From NCBI GenBank assembly GCA_038230215.1, contig JBBRNR010000005.1:124001-188000 (forward strand): a DNA stretch of 64,000 nucleotides, in the 5' to 3' direction. The notes under the pieces were generated by a model, which searched no databases, was not told the DNA's origin, and saw only the letters and a program-made list of their open reading frames with translations. Both the position numbers and the translations under genes were made by a program. The stretch is from DASVRZ01 sp038230215 (lineage in GTDB: Bacteria > Verrucomicrobiota > Verrucomicrobiia > Chthoniobacterales > DASVRZ01). Shown in pieces: positions 52,840-60,884 of the stretch. Numbering within the stretch: position 1 is the stretch's first letter; the number at the start of each line of letters is the position of its first letter.

Positions 52840-54056
52840 TTCAAAAGAAAGTCGGCGGCCTGACTTACATCTTTATCACCGCGACCGGAGAGATTCACGA
52901 TCACCAGCTCATCTTTGCCCATGCCGGGCGCGACCTTGATGGCCTGTGCCACAGCGTGCGCGGATTCCAGTGCGGGAATGATTCCCTCGATCTTCGCCAA
53001 CATCTGAAACGCATCCAAAGCCGCTTCGTCGGTGGCATAATCGTAGCTAACACGACCGAGGTCGTGCAGATAACAATGCTCCGGCCCGACTGCGGCGTAA
53101 TCGAGTCCGGCGGAAACGGAATGCGTCAGCTCCACTTGTCCGTTCTCATCCGCTAACAACCACGTCTTCGCGCCTTGGAGAACCCCGAGACGCCCACCTT
53201 GGAAACGCGCCGCGTGTCTTCCCGAAATGATCCCCTCGCCTCCGGCTTCGACACCCGTCATGCGCACCTCCTCATCGCCGAGGAATGGATAGAACAACCC
53301 GATCGCATTGCTCCCACCGCCAACGCACGCCAGCAATAAGTCTGGCAGTCGATTCTCTTTTTCCAAAATCTGCCGCCGCGCCTCATCGCCGATCACGCGA
53401 TGAAAATCCCGCACCATCATCGGATACGGATGAGACCCGTAAGCCGTTCCTAATATGTAATGGGTCGAGCGCACATTCGTCACCCAGTCGCGCATCGCCT
53501 CATTCACCGCCTCCTTCAACGTCGCCTGACCCGCCGTCACCGGCACCACCGTGGCCCCGAGGAAACGCATCCGCGACACATTCAATGACTGCCGCACCAT
53601 GTCCGTCGCGCCCATATAGATCACACACTCGCAGCCAAAACGAGCTGCCACCGTGGCGGTTGCGACGCCATGCTGACCCGCGCCCGTCTCAGCGATAATG
53701 CGTTTCTTCCCCATGCGATTCGCGAGCAGAATCTGCCCGATGGCGTTGTTGATCTTGTGCGCGCCGGTGTGAAGCAAATCCTCGCGCTTCAAATAAATCT
53801 TCGCCCCGCCGAGATGCTCCGTGAGCCGCGCCGCGTGATAGAGCGGCGTGGGCCGTCCGCAGAAATTATGCAGCAGATCAGCCAGCTCCGCCTGGAAAAC
53901 GGGATCGACCCGAGCGCGATGATACTCCGCTGTGAGATCATTCAGAGCCGTCATCAGCGTCTCGGGCACAAACATGCCGCCGTATTCGCCGAAATGCCCA
54001 AATTCATCGGGTAACTGATCGAACCGGGGGGAGCTGGAAAGGGTGGCGGTGCTCAT
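52836..54056 (-). CDS. trpB: Tryptophan synthase beta chain
   Basis: This 406-residue PLP enzyme condenses indole and serine to tryptophan. Motifs are EYGGMFVPETL, the PLP Lys101 in HTGAHKINNAIGQ, catalytic Glu in IAETGAGQHG and the phosphate-binding GGGSNAIG. It matches the TrpB1 type that pairs with TrpA, but no trpA is adjacent. It heads the operon with a small membrane protein, yicC, gmk and coaC. No trp leader peptide was found in the 105 bp upstream. Confidence 0.96.
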   Translation of the reverse strand: MSTATLSSSPRFDQLPDEFGHFGEYGGMFVPETLMTALNDLTAEYHRARVDPVFQAELADLLHNFCGRPTPLYHAARLTEHLGGAKIYLKREDLLHTGAHKINNAIGQILLANRMGKKRIIAETGAGQHGVATATVAARFGCECVIYMGATDMVRQSLNVSRMRFLGATVVPVTAGQATLKEAVNEAMRDWVTNVRSTHYILGTAYGSHPYPMMVRDFHRVIGDEARRQILEKENRLPDLLLACVGGGSNAIGLFYPFLGDEEVRMTGVEAGGEGIISGRHAARFQGGRLGVLQGAKTWLLADENGQVELTHSVSAGLDYAAVGPEHCYLHDLGRVSYDYATDEAALDAFQMLAKIEGIIPALESAHAVAQAIKVAPGMGKDELVIVNLSGRGDKDVSQAADFLLK

Positions 54057-54161
54057 CGGAGGAATTTACCCACCTTTACCGGCGAATCTACCCGAATCTA
54101 CAAACGCCCCTCCAGCGATAGCTGTCTTGCTTCGCCACTAGTGCGAATGTAGTTTTGCCCC

Positions 54162-54386
54162 ATGAAATTATCCGAGCGGATTACCTTCGACCTTGAGCAA
54201 TGCGGCGGCAGACCTTGCATTCGGCATTATCGAATGCGGGTAAAAGATGTGTTGGACTTGCTCGCTGCCGGTGTGCCGGAGGCAGAGATTCTGGAAGATT
54301 TCAACTTTTTGGAGCCGGAGGACATTCGGGCTTGTCTGGAGTTTGCTTCCGCGCAATTAGATCATCCTATCCTTGTCGCTGCCTGA
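54162..54386 (+). CDS. DUF433 antitoxin-like protein
   Basis: This 74-residue DUF433 protein has the family pattern ITFDLEQCGGRPCIRHYRMRVKDVLDLLAAG then EDFNFLEPEDIRACLEFA. It has a winged-helix-like fold and is taken as the antitoxin of a PIN-like toxin. The stop TGA is immediately followed by the ATG of the DUF5615 gene, the classic two-gene arrangement. It sits at the left edge of the plastic zone before queA. Confidence 0.85.
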   Translation: MKLSERITFDLEQCGGRPCIRHYRMRVKDVLDLLAAGVPEAEILEDFNFLEPEDIRACLEFASAQLDHPILVAA

Positions 54387-54722
54387 ATGGCTCGCTTCGT
54401 AGTCGATACGCAGTTGCCAGCCGCCCTGTCTCATTGGCTAACGACTCAGGGGCATATGTCGGAGCACGTGCTTTATCTCGAACTCGCTCAGGGAAAGGAT
54501 GATCGGATCTGGCGCTACGCCGCCGAACATCAAGCCGTCATTATCACCAAGGATGAGGATTTTGCTGAATGGGTGCTGCGTGGAAGGATGGGCCCATCCG
54601 TTGTTTGGCTGCGGATGGGCAACAGCTCTAAAGGGGCGTTGCTAACATGGTTTGCGGCATTGTTGCCGTCCATTGTTAACCAACTCGAAACAGGCGAGCG
54701 TCTCGTGGAAGTGAGAGGATAA
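54387..54722 (+). CDS. DUF5615 PIN-like toxin
   Basis: This 111-residue PIN-like protein begins FVVDTQLPAALSHWL and carries HQAVIITKDEDFAEW, the acidic residues expected for a Mg-dependent RNase active site (Asp6, Asp50, and the KDEDF acids). It starts directly after the DUF433 stop codon. Together they form a VapBC-like module. It ends 5 bp before the partial queA copy. Confidence 0.85.
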   Translation: MARFVVDTQLPAALSHWLTTQGHMSEHVLYLELAQGKDDRIWRYAAEHQAVIITKDEDFAEWVLRGRMGPSVVWLRMGNSSKGALLTWFAALLPSIVNQLETGERLVEVRG

Positions 54723-54820
54723 ATCGGATGAGCCTTCGGACTGCGGATTACGACTTTGAATTGCCGGATGAACTCATCGCGCGTTATCCGGCGGCAGATC
54801 GCGATGGAAGTCGCATCTTA

Positions 54821-55819
54821 GAGCATATTAAATAATACTATAGCCGCAGGAGGCAAAGTAACCGATTGCATCCTGGGCGGTGATTTTGGAGAAGGCCATG
54901 GTGATGGCCTCAGCTAGCTGTTGTGGGGTTCGCGCTTCCGCGCTACGAAGCAGGCCTTTGATTTTACTCCACATTTTCTCAATCGGATTAAGGTCTGGCG
55001 AGTAGGCGGGGAGGTATCGGACTTCGCCACCCGCCGCCTGGACCAAGGCTTGAACCTCTGGGGATTTGTGAACCGAGAGATTGTCCATGATGACAATGTC
55101 ACCCGGTCGCAAGGTCGGGCAGAGTACTTGGTCCAGGTATAGGTCAGGAACGCTGAGGTGTCGGCTGCTCCCGCCAGGTGCATGCAAGCCGTGGTTCCAT
55201 CGAGCCGGATCAAGGAGATCATCGTGGTGTTCTCCCAGCGTCCACAAGGAGCGCTCGCATGCAACCGCCTGCCGCGCGGGGCGCGCCCGCACAGCCGTGT
55301 CATGTTGGTTTTCGCCCCGCTCTCATCCAGAAAGACCAGTCGCGCGGGCTCAAACCGCTCTGGCGGCGTTTCCACTGGCGGCGAGTTAGCCGGATGTCCT
55401 CCCGGTCTTGCTCGGAGGCGCGGAGTGTCTTTTTTTATATGTCAGCCCCATCTTCACCAAGACGTAATGGATCGCAGGAAGCGTGCAGTTGAGTTCCAAC
55501 GCTGAGCGCAGTTCGCGCAAGGTCATGTCCGGCTTGGCCTTGAGATGGTGACGGATGGCTTTGCGATGAATGCCAAAGATGAGTTTTTTGCGTCCCGCAA
55601 GATGGTGCCGCGCATGAATGCTCCCTGTCTTGCGCCGTTGTGCCAGGAGCTTTTTAACCATGCCAAGGGAGACTTGAAACCGGTGTGCCACCTGCTCCCG
55701 CGTGCCTTCGCCGCGGTCATAAGTCTCTACAATTCGTTTCCGCAAATCAATTGAAAGGGTCGCCATCACTCATCCTAACATACCCATCCAAAACGGCTAC
55801 AGTATTTTTTAATATGCTC
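54821..55819 (-). mobile_element. IS630-family insertion sequence (999 bp)
   Basis: Terminal inverted repeats of 23 bp lie at 54821-54843 and 55797-55819 (start GAGCATATTAAA, 21 of 23 identical). TA is duplicated on both sides (54819-54820 and 55820-55821), as IS630/Tc1-mariner elements do. One transposase gene on the minus strand fills the element but carries frame disruptions. The insertion split the partial queA copy. Confidence 0.9.
54828..55769 (-). pseudogene. IS630-type transposase, frame-disrupted
   Basis: The N-terminal part (55386-55769) has the helix-turn-helix MATLSIDLRKRIVETYDRGEGT. An A7-G run at 55436-55429 is a typical -1 slippage site and leads to KTLRASEQDREDIRL in the next frame. 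However, the DDE domain needs further shifts: LVFLDESGAKTNMTRL is in a third frame, and IVIMDNLSVHKS plus SPDLNPIEKMWS are again in the first. Besides possible programmed slippage, at least two indels are needed, so this copy is probably dead. Confidence 0.85.
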
Positions 55820-55867
55820 TAGTCGTTCATCGCTCCACGGACGTCAGTCTTCCGCTCCGGGTTGCGA

Positions 55868-56164
55868 TCAACGCTCGGTAGAGGGTTCCTTTTCGGAAAG
55901 GAATTGTTGATAAAGCTCGTAGATCACATCCCGCGTGTTGGCGTATTCCATTCGAATCTCGCTGATGGAGAGTTGCTGATAGATGATGCGCAATCCACCA
56001 ATGCGTAGACGGTTGTATCCTTCCAGTGGCCCCGATAATGCCTTGATGTCGCCAACTCCTCTGTGGGCAAGACCACGTAAAGCGAGACGGACTCGATGTT
56101 TCGTTTCCGGTGGCAGGCCAATCAACCATTGCTGAACCTGCTCAGAGACCGAAATTTTCGTCAT
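55868..56164 (-). CDS. RelE/ParE-family toxin
   Basis: This 98-residue toxin has the RelE/ParE pattern VSEQVQQWLIGLPPETKHRVRLALRGL, then IKALSGPLEGYNRLRIGGLRIIYQ and a C-terminal strand. RelE toxins cut mRNA on the ribosome; ParE acts on gyrase; which applies is not clear. The start overlaps the antitoxin's 3' end by 23 bp. The pair sits between the partial and intact copies of queA. Confidence 0.85.
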   Translation of the reverse strand: MTKISVSEQVQQWLIGLPPETKHRVRLALRGLAHRGVGDIKALSGPLEGYNRLRIGGLRIIYQQLSISEIRMEYANTRDVIYELYQQFLSEKEPSTER

Positions 56165-56393
56165 CGAGATCGAGTTTGCGATACGTGCGAGTCCTGGAGC
56201 CGACTTCCGCCAACTCCTTCATGGCCTTCGGATCGGCCAGCACATCCATTGTTTCCAAAATAGCTTCAAAGTCAGCCACAGGCATGGCGACAAAAACAGG
56301 TTTGTTACGATTCGCGATAACGAATTTCCGACCTTCCTGACAAAGTTTTGAAAGCTGTGCCTGAGCTTCACGAATATTGTATATAATTCCCAT
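56142..56393 (-). CDS. Phd/YefM-family antitoxin
   Basis: This 83-residue antitoxin has MGIIYNIREAQAQLSKLC, KFVIANRNKPVFVAMPV and a disordered acidic C-terminus (KLDLDDENFGL) that would neutralise the RelE-like toxin. The ATG at 56391-56393 gives the standard Phd length; a longer upstream start adds an atypical leader. The genes overlap by 23 bp and run minus-strand, against queA. Confidence 0.85.
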   Translation of the reverse strand: MGIIYNIREAQAQLSKLCQEGRKFVIANRNKPVFVAMPVADFEAILETMDVLADPKAMKELAEVGSRTRTYRKLDLDDENFGL

Positions 56394-56501
56394 GCAGAAA
56401 AGATATACAACCGAACAGGGAACGCAACGTCGGAAATGTCTCGTTTCGAATCGCCGTGGCATATTGTTTGCAGCGCTACAGGCGGCGCGATAGAAGGAGC
56501 G

Positions 56502-57479
56502 ATGAGCTTGCGGACTGCGGATTACGACTTTGAATTGCCCGATGAACTCATCGCGCGTTATCCGACGGTTGAGCGGGATAGAAGTCGAATGTTAGTCGTT
56601 CATCGGAGTTCGGGTGAAATCCAGCACGCACAATTCCGCGATCTGCCGCAATTTCTCACGCCGGCCGATTTGACCGTGCTGAACAATGCGCGCGTGATTC
56701 CGGCCCGCGTCTTTTCGGATGACGGGCGCATCGAATTGTTAGTACTCGACCCGCGTCCGGATGGTCACTGGCAGTGCATGGTGAAGCCTGGGCGTAAGAT
56801 GCGACCGGGCCATTCGGTGGTGATCGGTGGCTGCATCGGCGAAGTGCTTTCGATGTTAGAAGACGGGACGCGCGTAATCTATTTTGCAGTCCAACCCGAT
56901 TTAGAAAAAGTGGGAAAACTTCCCCTCCCGCCTTACTTCGGACGCGAGGCGGAACCATCGGACCTGGATCGATATCAGACGGTCTATGCGACCGAGTTAG
57001 GAGCTGTCGCAGCACCGACAGCCGGGTTGCATTTCACTCCCGAATTGTTAGCAAACTTGCCGCATTGCTTCGTCACGCTGCATGTGGGCGCGGGCACCTT
57101 TCGCGGCGTGCACGACGACGACCTGACGCATCACATCATGCACTCGGAAAAATTCTGGCTCTCGCCCGAAGTCGCGGCGCGGATCAATGCCGCGAAATCC
57201 GTTTTCGCCGTCGGAACAACCACCGTGCGCGTCCTGGAAAGTTGCGCACGCGATGGGAAGTTAGAAGCGGGCGAAGGCGAGACGCGGATCTTCATTCACC
57301 CGCCCTACGAGTTTCAGGTGATTGATAAATTGCTGACCAATTTCCACCTGCCGCGCTCCACATTGTTGATGTTAGTCTCCGCCTTTGCCGGTCGCGAATT
57401 GATCCTGGAGGCTTACGCGAAAGCGGTAGAGGAGCGGTATCGCTTTTATAGTTATGGCGACTGCATGTTGCTGCTCTGA
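56502..57479 (+). CDS. queA: tRNA preQ1(34) S-adenosylmethionine ribosyltransferase-isomerase
   Basis: This 325-residue enzyme transfers the ribosyl part of SAM to preQ1 in tRNA, a step of queuosine synthesis. Motifs are DYDFELPDELIARYP, LTVLNNARVIPARVF, TAGLHFTPELL, HVGAGTFRGV and LLTNFHLPRSTLLMLVSAFAG in pieces. An AAGGAG site 5-10 bp before the ATG at 56502 fixes the start. Its 3' end overlaps convergent trmL by 28 bp. Its first ~35 codons are duplicated at 54728. Confidence 0.96.
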   Translation: MSLRTADYDFELPDELIARYPTVERDRSRMLVVHRSSGEIQHAQFRDLPQFLTPADLTVLNNARVIPARVFSDDGRIELLVLDPRPDGHWQCMVKPGRKMRPGHSVVIGGCIGEVLSMLEDGTRVIYFAVQPDLEKVGKLPLPPYFGREAEPSDLDRYQTVYATELGAVAAPTAGLHFTPELLANLPHCFVTLHVGAGTFRGVHDDDLTHHIMHSEKFWLSPEVAARINAAKSVFAVGTTTVRVLESCARDGKLEAGEGETRIFIHPPYEFQVIDKLLTNFHLPRSTLLMLVSAFAGRELILEAYAKAVEERYRFYSYGDCMLLL

Positions 57480-57913
57480 CGCAGCGCTTCGTAGAGGACG
57501 ATGCCGACGGAAGTCGCGAGGTTGAGGCTGCGGGCCTCAGGTTGCATCGGAATGGTAAGGCACGTCTCGGCGTTGGCTGTTAACAAGCTTTCCGGCAGTC
57601 CTTTAGTCTCGCGACCGAAGACTAGGTAGTCGCTTTTTTTGAATTTGGCCTGATGATAGATGCGTTTGGTTTTTGTGGTTAGGAAATACCACGCAGCATC
57701 TGCCGGCGCAGCGGATTGGCAGGCGTCGAGATCGTCCCAAATGTGGAGATCGACATGCTGCCAGTAATCCATTCCGGCGCGTTTTAGGTATTTGTCATCC
57801 AGCGAAAATCCCAGTGGGCGGATGAGGTGCAAGGTCGCGCCAGCCGCGAGGCAAAGGCGAGCGATATTGCCGGTGTTAGGCGGGATTTCCGGAGAGACGA
57901 GGACGACGTTCAT
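57452..57913 (-). CDS. trmL: tRNA (cytidine/uridine-34-2'-O)-methyltransferase
   Basis: This 153-residue SPOUT methyltransferase methylates the ribose of the wobble base. Motifs are NVVLVSPEIPPNTGNIARLCLA, LVFGRETKGLPESLL and the knot segment SLNLATSVGIVLYEALRQ. The ATG at 57911-57913 gives the standard start; an upstream in-frame ATG adds an unlikely leader. It overlaps the end of queA in convergent orientation, and a terminator lies 38 bp upstream. Confidence 0.93.
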   Translation of the reverse strand: MNVVLVSPEIPPNTGNIARLCLAAGATLHLIRPLGFSLDDKYLKRAGMDYWQHVDLHIWDDLDACQSAAPADAAWYFLTTKTKRIYHQAKFKKSDYLVFGRETKGLPESLLTANAETCLTIPMQPEARSLNLATSVGIVLYEALRQSSNMQSP

Positions 57914-57950
57914 GCGAGTAGAATGGAACTGGAATGGAAAATCCGAAAAC

Positions 57951-57983
57951 AAAAAACCCGCCATCGGTGAGGATGACGGGTTT
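57951..57983 (-). terminator. terminator of the RRM-protein gene
   Basis: On the minus strand AACCCGTCATC pairs with GATGGCGGGTT (one mismatch) and is followed by TTTTTTG. It lies between the RRM-protein stop (58012) and the trmL start. Confidence 0.85.
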
Positions 57984-58011
57984 CTGATTCGAGTTGCAGT
58001 GTATTTAGTTA

Positions 58012-58737
58012 CTAAGCGCTGCGTTCGGAGGTTTTGGCTCCGCTGACGAGCAGCTTGCGGCCCATGAATTCCTTGTCGTGGAGTTCGGTGACGGCGCGTT
58101 TGGCTTCGTCGATGGTTTCCATGGTGACGAAGGCGAAACCTTTCGATTTCTGCGTGTAGTTGTTGCTTACAACCTCGGCGTTGCGGACTTTTCCGACTCC
58201 GTTAAAGAGGTCGAAGAGATCGCTCTCAGCAGCGTCGAAGGAGAGGTTGCCCACATAGAGTTTCGGCGAGGTGACCTCAACGATTTCGATGTTGCGGGGA
58301 GCGCGTTCCTCTCGCGGAGGACGGGTTTCTGCGGGCTCGCTCGAGGCGTCCGAAGTATTTTCGTCTCGTGAATCCCGATTGGGCCGGGTCTCCGTGCGAC
58401 GATAGTTGTCGGAAGGACGCCCGGTCCGTTGCTCGGCAGCGCGTTGCTCGGTGGGATGAGTCGAGCGTGTCTGGGTCGGAGCGGGTGCGGCTTTTTTCGG
58501 GGAGAAAATCGCGACGATTTTCTGCCAGAAGGTTAGTGGCTTGGGAGCCTGCTGACCGTCCCGATTGCCGTAGTTGGAACGTTCCCGCTGCGAGCGGTTG
58601 CCGTCGTCTCTGCGGGGACCGCGGGAGTCGTTGCGGCGGCCGCCGCGTGAGCCGCCCCGGTTGCGATTGTTATCACGGGGCCCGCGATTATTTTGCCCTG
58701 AGTTGGGCGAAGTGTTTTCATTCATAGCTGTGTTCAT
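58012..58737 (-). CDS. RNA-binding protein with RG-rich N-terminus and one RRM
   Basis: About 241 residues. The N-terminal 150 are disordered and rich in Asn, Arg, Gly and Glu with RGG-like stretches (NRGGSRGGRRN). The C-terminus is a complete RRM: RNP2 LYVGNLSF and RNP1 KSKGFAFVTM, about residues 155-235. Such RRM proteins bind single-stranded RNA and are often cold-induced in bacteria with this architecture. The start at 58737 or the second Met at 58725 are both plausible. It appears monocistronic. Confidence 0.9.
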   Translation of the reverse strand: MNTAMNENTSPNSGQNNRGPRDNNRNRGGSRGGRRNDSRGPRRDDGNRSQRERSNYGNRDGQQAPKPLTFWQKIVAIFSPKKAAPAPTQTRSTHPTEQRAAEQRTGRPSDNYRRTETRPNRDSRDENTSDASSEPAETRPPREERAPRNIEIVEVTSPKLYVGNLSFDAAESDLFDLFNGVGKVRNAEVVSNNYTQKSKGFAFVTMETIDEAKRAVTELHDKEFMGRKLLVSGAKTSERSA

Positions 58738-58908
58738 ATAGGTGTGTGATATGACAAGGCGCACATTGGATGCTGAATCCGCGAAGGTTCACCGGGAGCC
58801 GTGTGCTCGCGTGCGACGATGCGGAGTCGTTGTCAAAGAACCGGCTCCAACAGTGTGGCCATCTAGCGCGCCGGAAATTTTCCTGCCCAATGAGAATGGC
58901 ACGCTGCG

Positions 58909-59856
58909 GTGCCGGAAGGGAAGATCAGTAGCACAGTGCAATGGCACTCGCAAGCGATCAATCGGGGGACGGAGATTTTGAGCGGTCGATGGGACGACGT
59001 CTTCGTGCTGGCGGGCCCGACCGCGAGCGGAAAATCGGCGCTCGCCGTCGAGCTGGCGGAGAAATGGGATGCGGAAATCATCAGCGCAGACGCGTATCAA
59101 GTGTATCGCGGACTCGGATTACTAACAGCTCAACCTAACTCCGCAGAAAAAGCCCGCGTGCGGCATCATTTGGTGAATGCATTGGAACCCGAATGTGATT
59201 TTAACGCGGCGGATTTTGCATGGCTGGCGCGGACGGCTTTGGAAGACATTCGAACTAGAAACAAACGCGCAATCGTCGTTGGCGGCTCGGGGTTTTACCT
59301 GGAGGCACTTTTCGATGGGCTGCCCAAAACGCCACCTCCGGATGAGGCGATTCGCCAGCGCCTGGGTTTGCTAACATTGGAGGAAATGGTCGCGGAATTG
59401 CGGCAACTCGATCCCACTGCGGCGGCGATTGTCGATCTGCGAAATCCCCGGCGCGTGCAGCGTGCGATTGAGATCGTCGCGGTGTCGGGCCAGCCGTTTG
59501 CGTCCTTTGCGCGAGAGCCAGACCGCTCGGTGCGTGGCCTGGTGCTGGAACTGGATCGCACTGTTTTGCTTCAGCGGATCGAGCAGCGCACCGATGCATT
59601 GTTAGAAAATGGCGCAATAGAGGAAGTTCGCGCGCTCGGACCATGCAGCGCGACCTGCGCGAAAGCCATCGGACTGGCAGAGATATCTGCGTTTCTAGCT
59701 GGCCAGATCACACTGCCGCTCTGTCGTAAGCGGATCGTCATCGCCACGCGCCAATATGCCAAACGCCAAATGACGTGGTTTCGCAATCGCGCCCGCTGGC
59801 CACTCGTCGCGCCCGAAACCGCTATGGGCGATGCCTGCGCCTGCCTGAAGATTTAA
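58909..59856 (+). CDS. miaA: tRNA dimethylallyltransferase
   Basis: About 300 residues. It adds the isopentenyl group to A37 of tRNAs reading UNN codons. Motifs are Walker A GPTASGKSALAVELA, DAYQVYRGLGLLTAQP, VGGSGFYLEALF and NPRRVQRAIEI. The start is uncertain: GTG at 58909 gives the longest form, but GTG at 58936 or TTG at 58978 (close behind GGGGGACGGAG) would put the P-loop near residue 10, as in most MiaA proteins. Queuosine and wobble methylation genes are nearby. Confidence 0.92.
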   Translation: MPEGKISSTVQWHSQAINRGTEILSGRWDDVFVLAGPTASGKSALAVELAEKWDAEIISADAYQVYRGLGLLTAQPNSAEKARVRHHLVNALEPECDFNAADFAWLARTALEDIRTRNKRAIVVGGSGFYLEALFDGLPKTPPPDEAIRQRLGLLTLEEMVAELRQLDPTAAAIVDLRNPRRVQRAIEIVAVSGQPFASFAREPDRSVRGLVLELDRTVLLQRIEQRTDALLENGAIEEVRALGPCSATCAKAIGLAEISAFLAGQITLPLCRKRIVIATRQYAKRQMTWFRNRARWPLVAPETAMGDACACLKI

Positions 59857-59908
59857 CGTTTGAGTCCCATTGCACTCAGGGACCGTCATGCGAAACTGAG
59901 CGCACTTC

Positions 59909-60877
59909 ATGAGTTGGTTTTCGTTCAATCCGCACGATTTCAGCATCTCATTTCTGAGCATTCTCTTCGAGGGAGTGCCCTATCTTTTCCTCGGCACGCT
60001 ATTGTCCGGGCTGATCGATGCGTTTCTCCCTGCGCAAGCCTTGGAACGCTGGCTGCCAAAAAACGCCGCGCTCGCCATCGGAGTTGCAGGTGTGTTGGGA
60101 TTTTTCCTGCCGATGTGCGAATGCGGCGTGATCCCGGTGATCCGGCGCATGTTGAAAAAGGGGCTTCCCATCGCTCCGGCGGTGACGTATTTGCTAGCGT
60201 CGCCGATCATTAATCCGGTCGTCGCGCTTAGCACGTATGCGGCGTTTCGCGGACAGGAACCGGCCACGGTACTGGCGTTTCGGATGATCCTCGGCTTTCT
60301 GATCGCATGTGTTTTTGGTGCCATCGTGCTGCGTTTGCCGAAGCAGGAAATCCTTCTTCCGAATCTGCTTGAGCCAGCGCCACAACGTTACACGAGCCTT
60401 TTCGCCGTCTTGCCCGATGATTCGGCCACGCTCGACGATTTAACTGCCAATGAGCCGCGCGCGACGGTCCGCAGTCGGCTGCTGGCGGCATTGCGGACCG
60501 CTTCGTTCGACTTTCTCGATGTCGCCTTTTATCTGGTGGCGGGAGCGATGCTGGCCGCGCTTTTCAACACCGCCATCCATCGCGAGGCCGTCGTTCTGCC
60601 GCTCGCCAGTAACATCTGGCTCGCCACTTATTCGCTTGAGGGGCTAGCCTCCATCCTGTCGTTGTGTAGTACGAGCGACGCTTTTATCGCAGCGAACTTT
60701 GTCGCCTTTCCGCTCGCCGCCAAGCTGGCCTTCATGGTTCTCGGCCCCATGATGGACGTGAAATTGTTCCTGATGTATGGTCTGGTTTTCCGAAAAAAAT
60801 TCACCGTCGCGATGGCTGCGAGTTTGTTTGTGGGCATCGGACTGCTCTGCATTTTTGTGGCGAAGACATTACCCTGA
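59909..60877 (+). CDS. YraQ/DUF318-type permease
   Basis: This 322-residue membrane protein of the DUF318 permease family has eight to ten segments. The hallmark is FFLPMCECGVIPV followed by GLPIAPAVTYLLASPIINPVV, repeated in inverted form as SLCSTSDAFIAANF. Family members include ArsP-like organoarsenical permeases, but most substrates are unknown. The Cys pair in MCECG may bind a thiophilic ligand. It lies 7 bp before a DUF1980 gene, its usual partner. Confidence 0.88.
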   Translation: MSWFSFNPHDFSISFLSILFEGVPYLFLGTLLSGLIDAFLPAQALERWLPKNAALAIGVAGVLGFFLPMCECGVIPVIRRMLKKGLPIAPAVTYLLASPIINPVVALSTYAAFRGQEPATVLAFRMILGFLIACVFGAIVLRLPKQEILLPNLLEPAPQRYTSLFAVLPDDSATLDDLTANEPRATVRSRLLAALRTASFDFLDVAFYLVAGAMLAALFNTAIHREAVVLPLASNIWLATYSLEGLASILSLCSTSDAFIAANFVAFPLAAKLAFMVLGPMMDVKLFLMYGLVFRKKFTVAMAASLFVGIGLLCIFVAKTLP

Positions 60878-60884
60878 AACTCCG

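Larger units (their letters stand above)
54728..55881 (+). pseudogene. queA: truncated queA copy interrupted by an IS630-family element
   Basis: Reading from the ATG at 54728 gives MSLRTADYDFELPDELIARY, identical to the start of intact queA at 56502, then PAADRDGSRI. At 54819-54820 an insertion element begins at a TA. Rejoining at 55822 restores VVHR, as in queA, after which the sequence diverges and a stop follows at 55879. It is thus a 36-codon remnant. It lies 5 bp behind the DUF5615 toxin gene. Confidence 0.85.

Noticed and set aside
54162..56393. defence island
   Set aside because: Two toxin-antitoxin pairs and an IS are present, but no restriction, Abi, retron, CBASS or similar genes accompany them.
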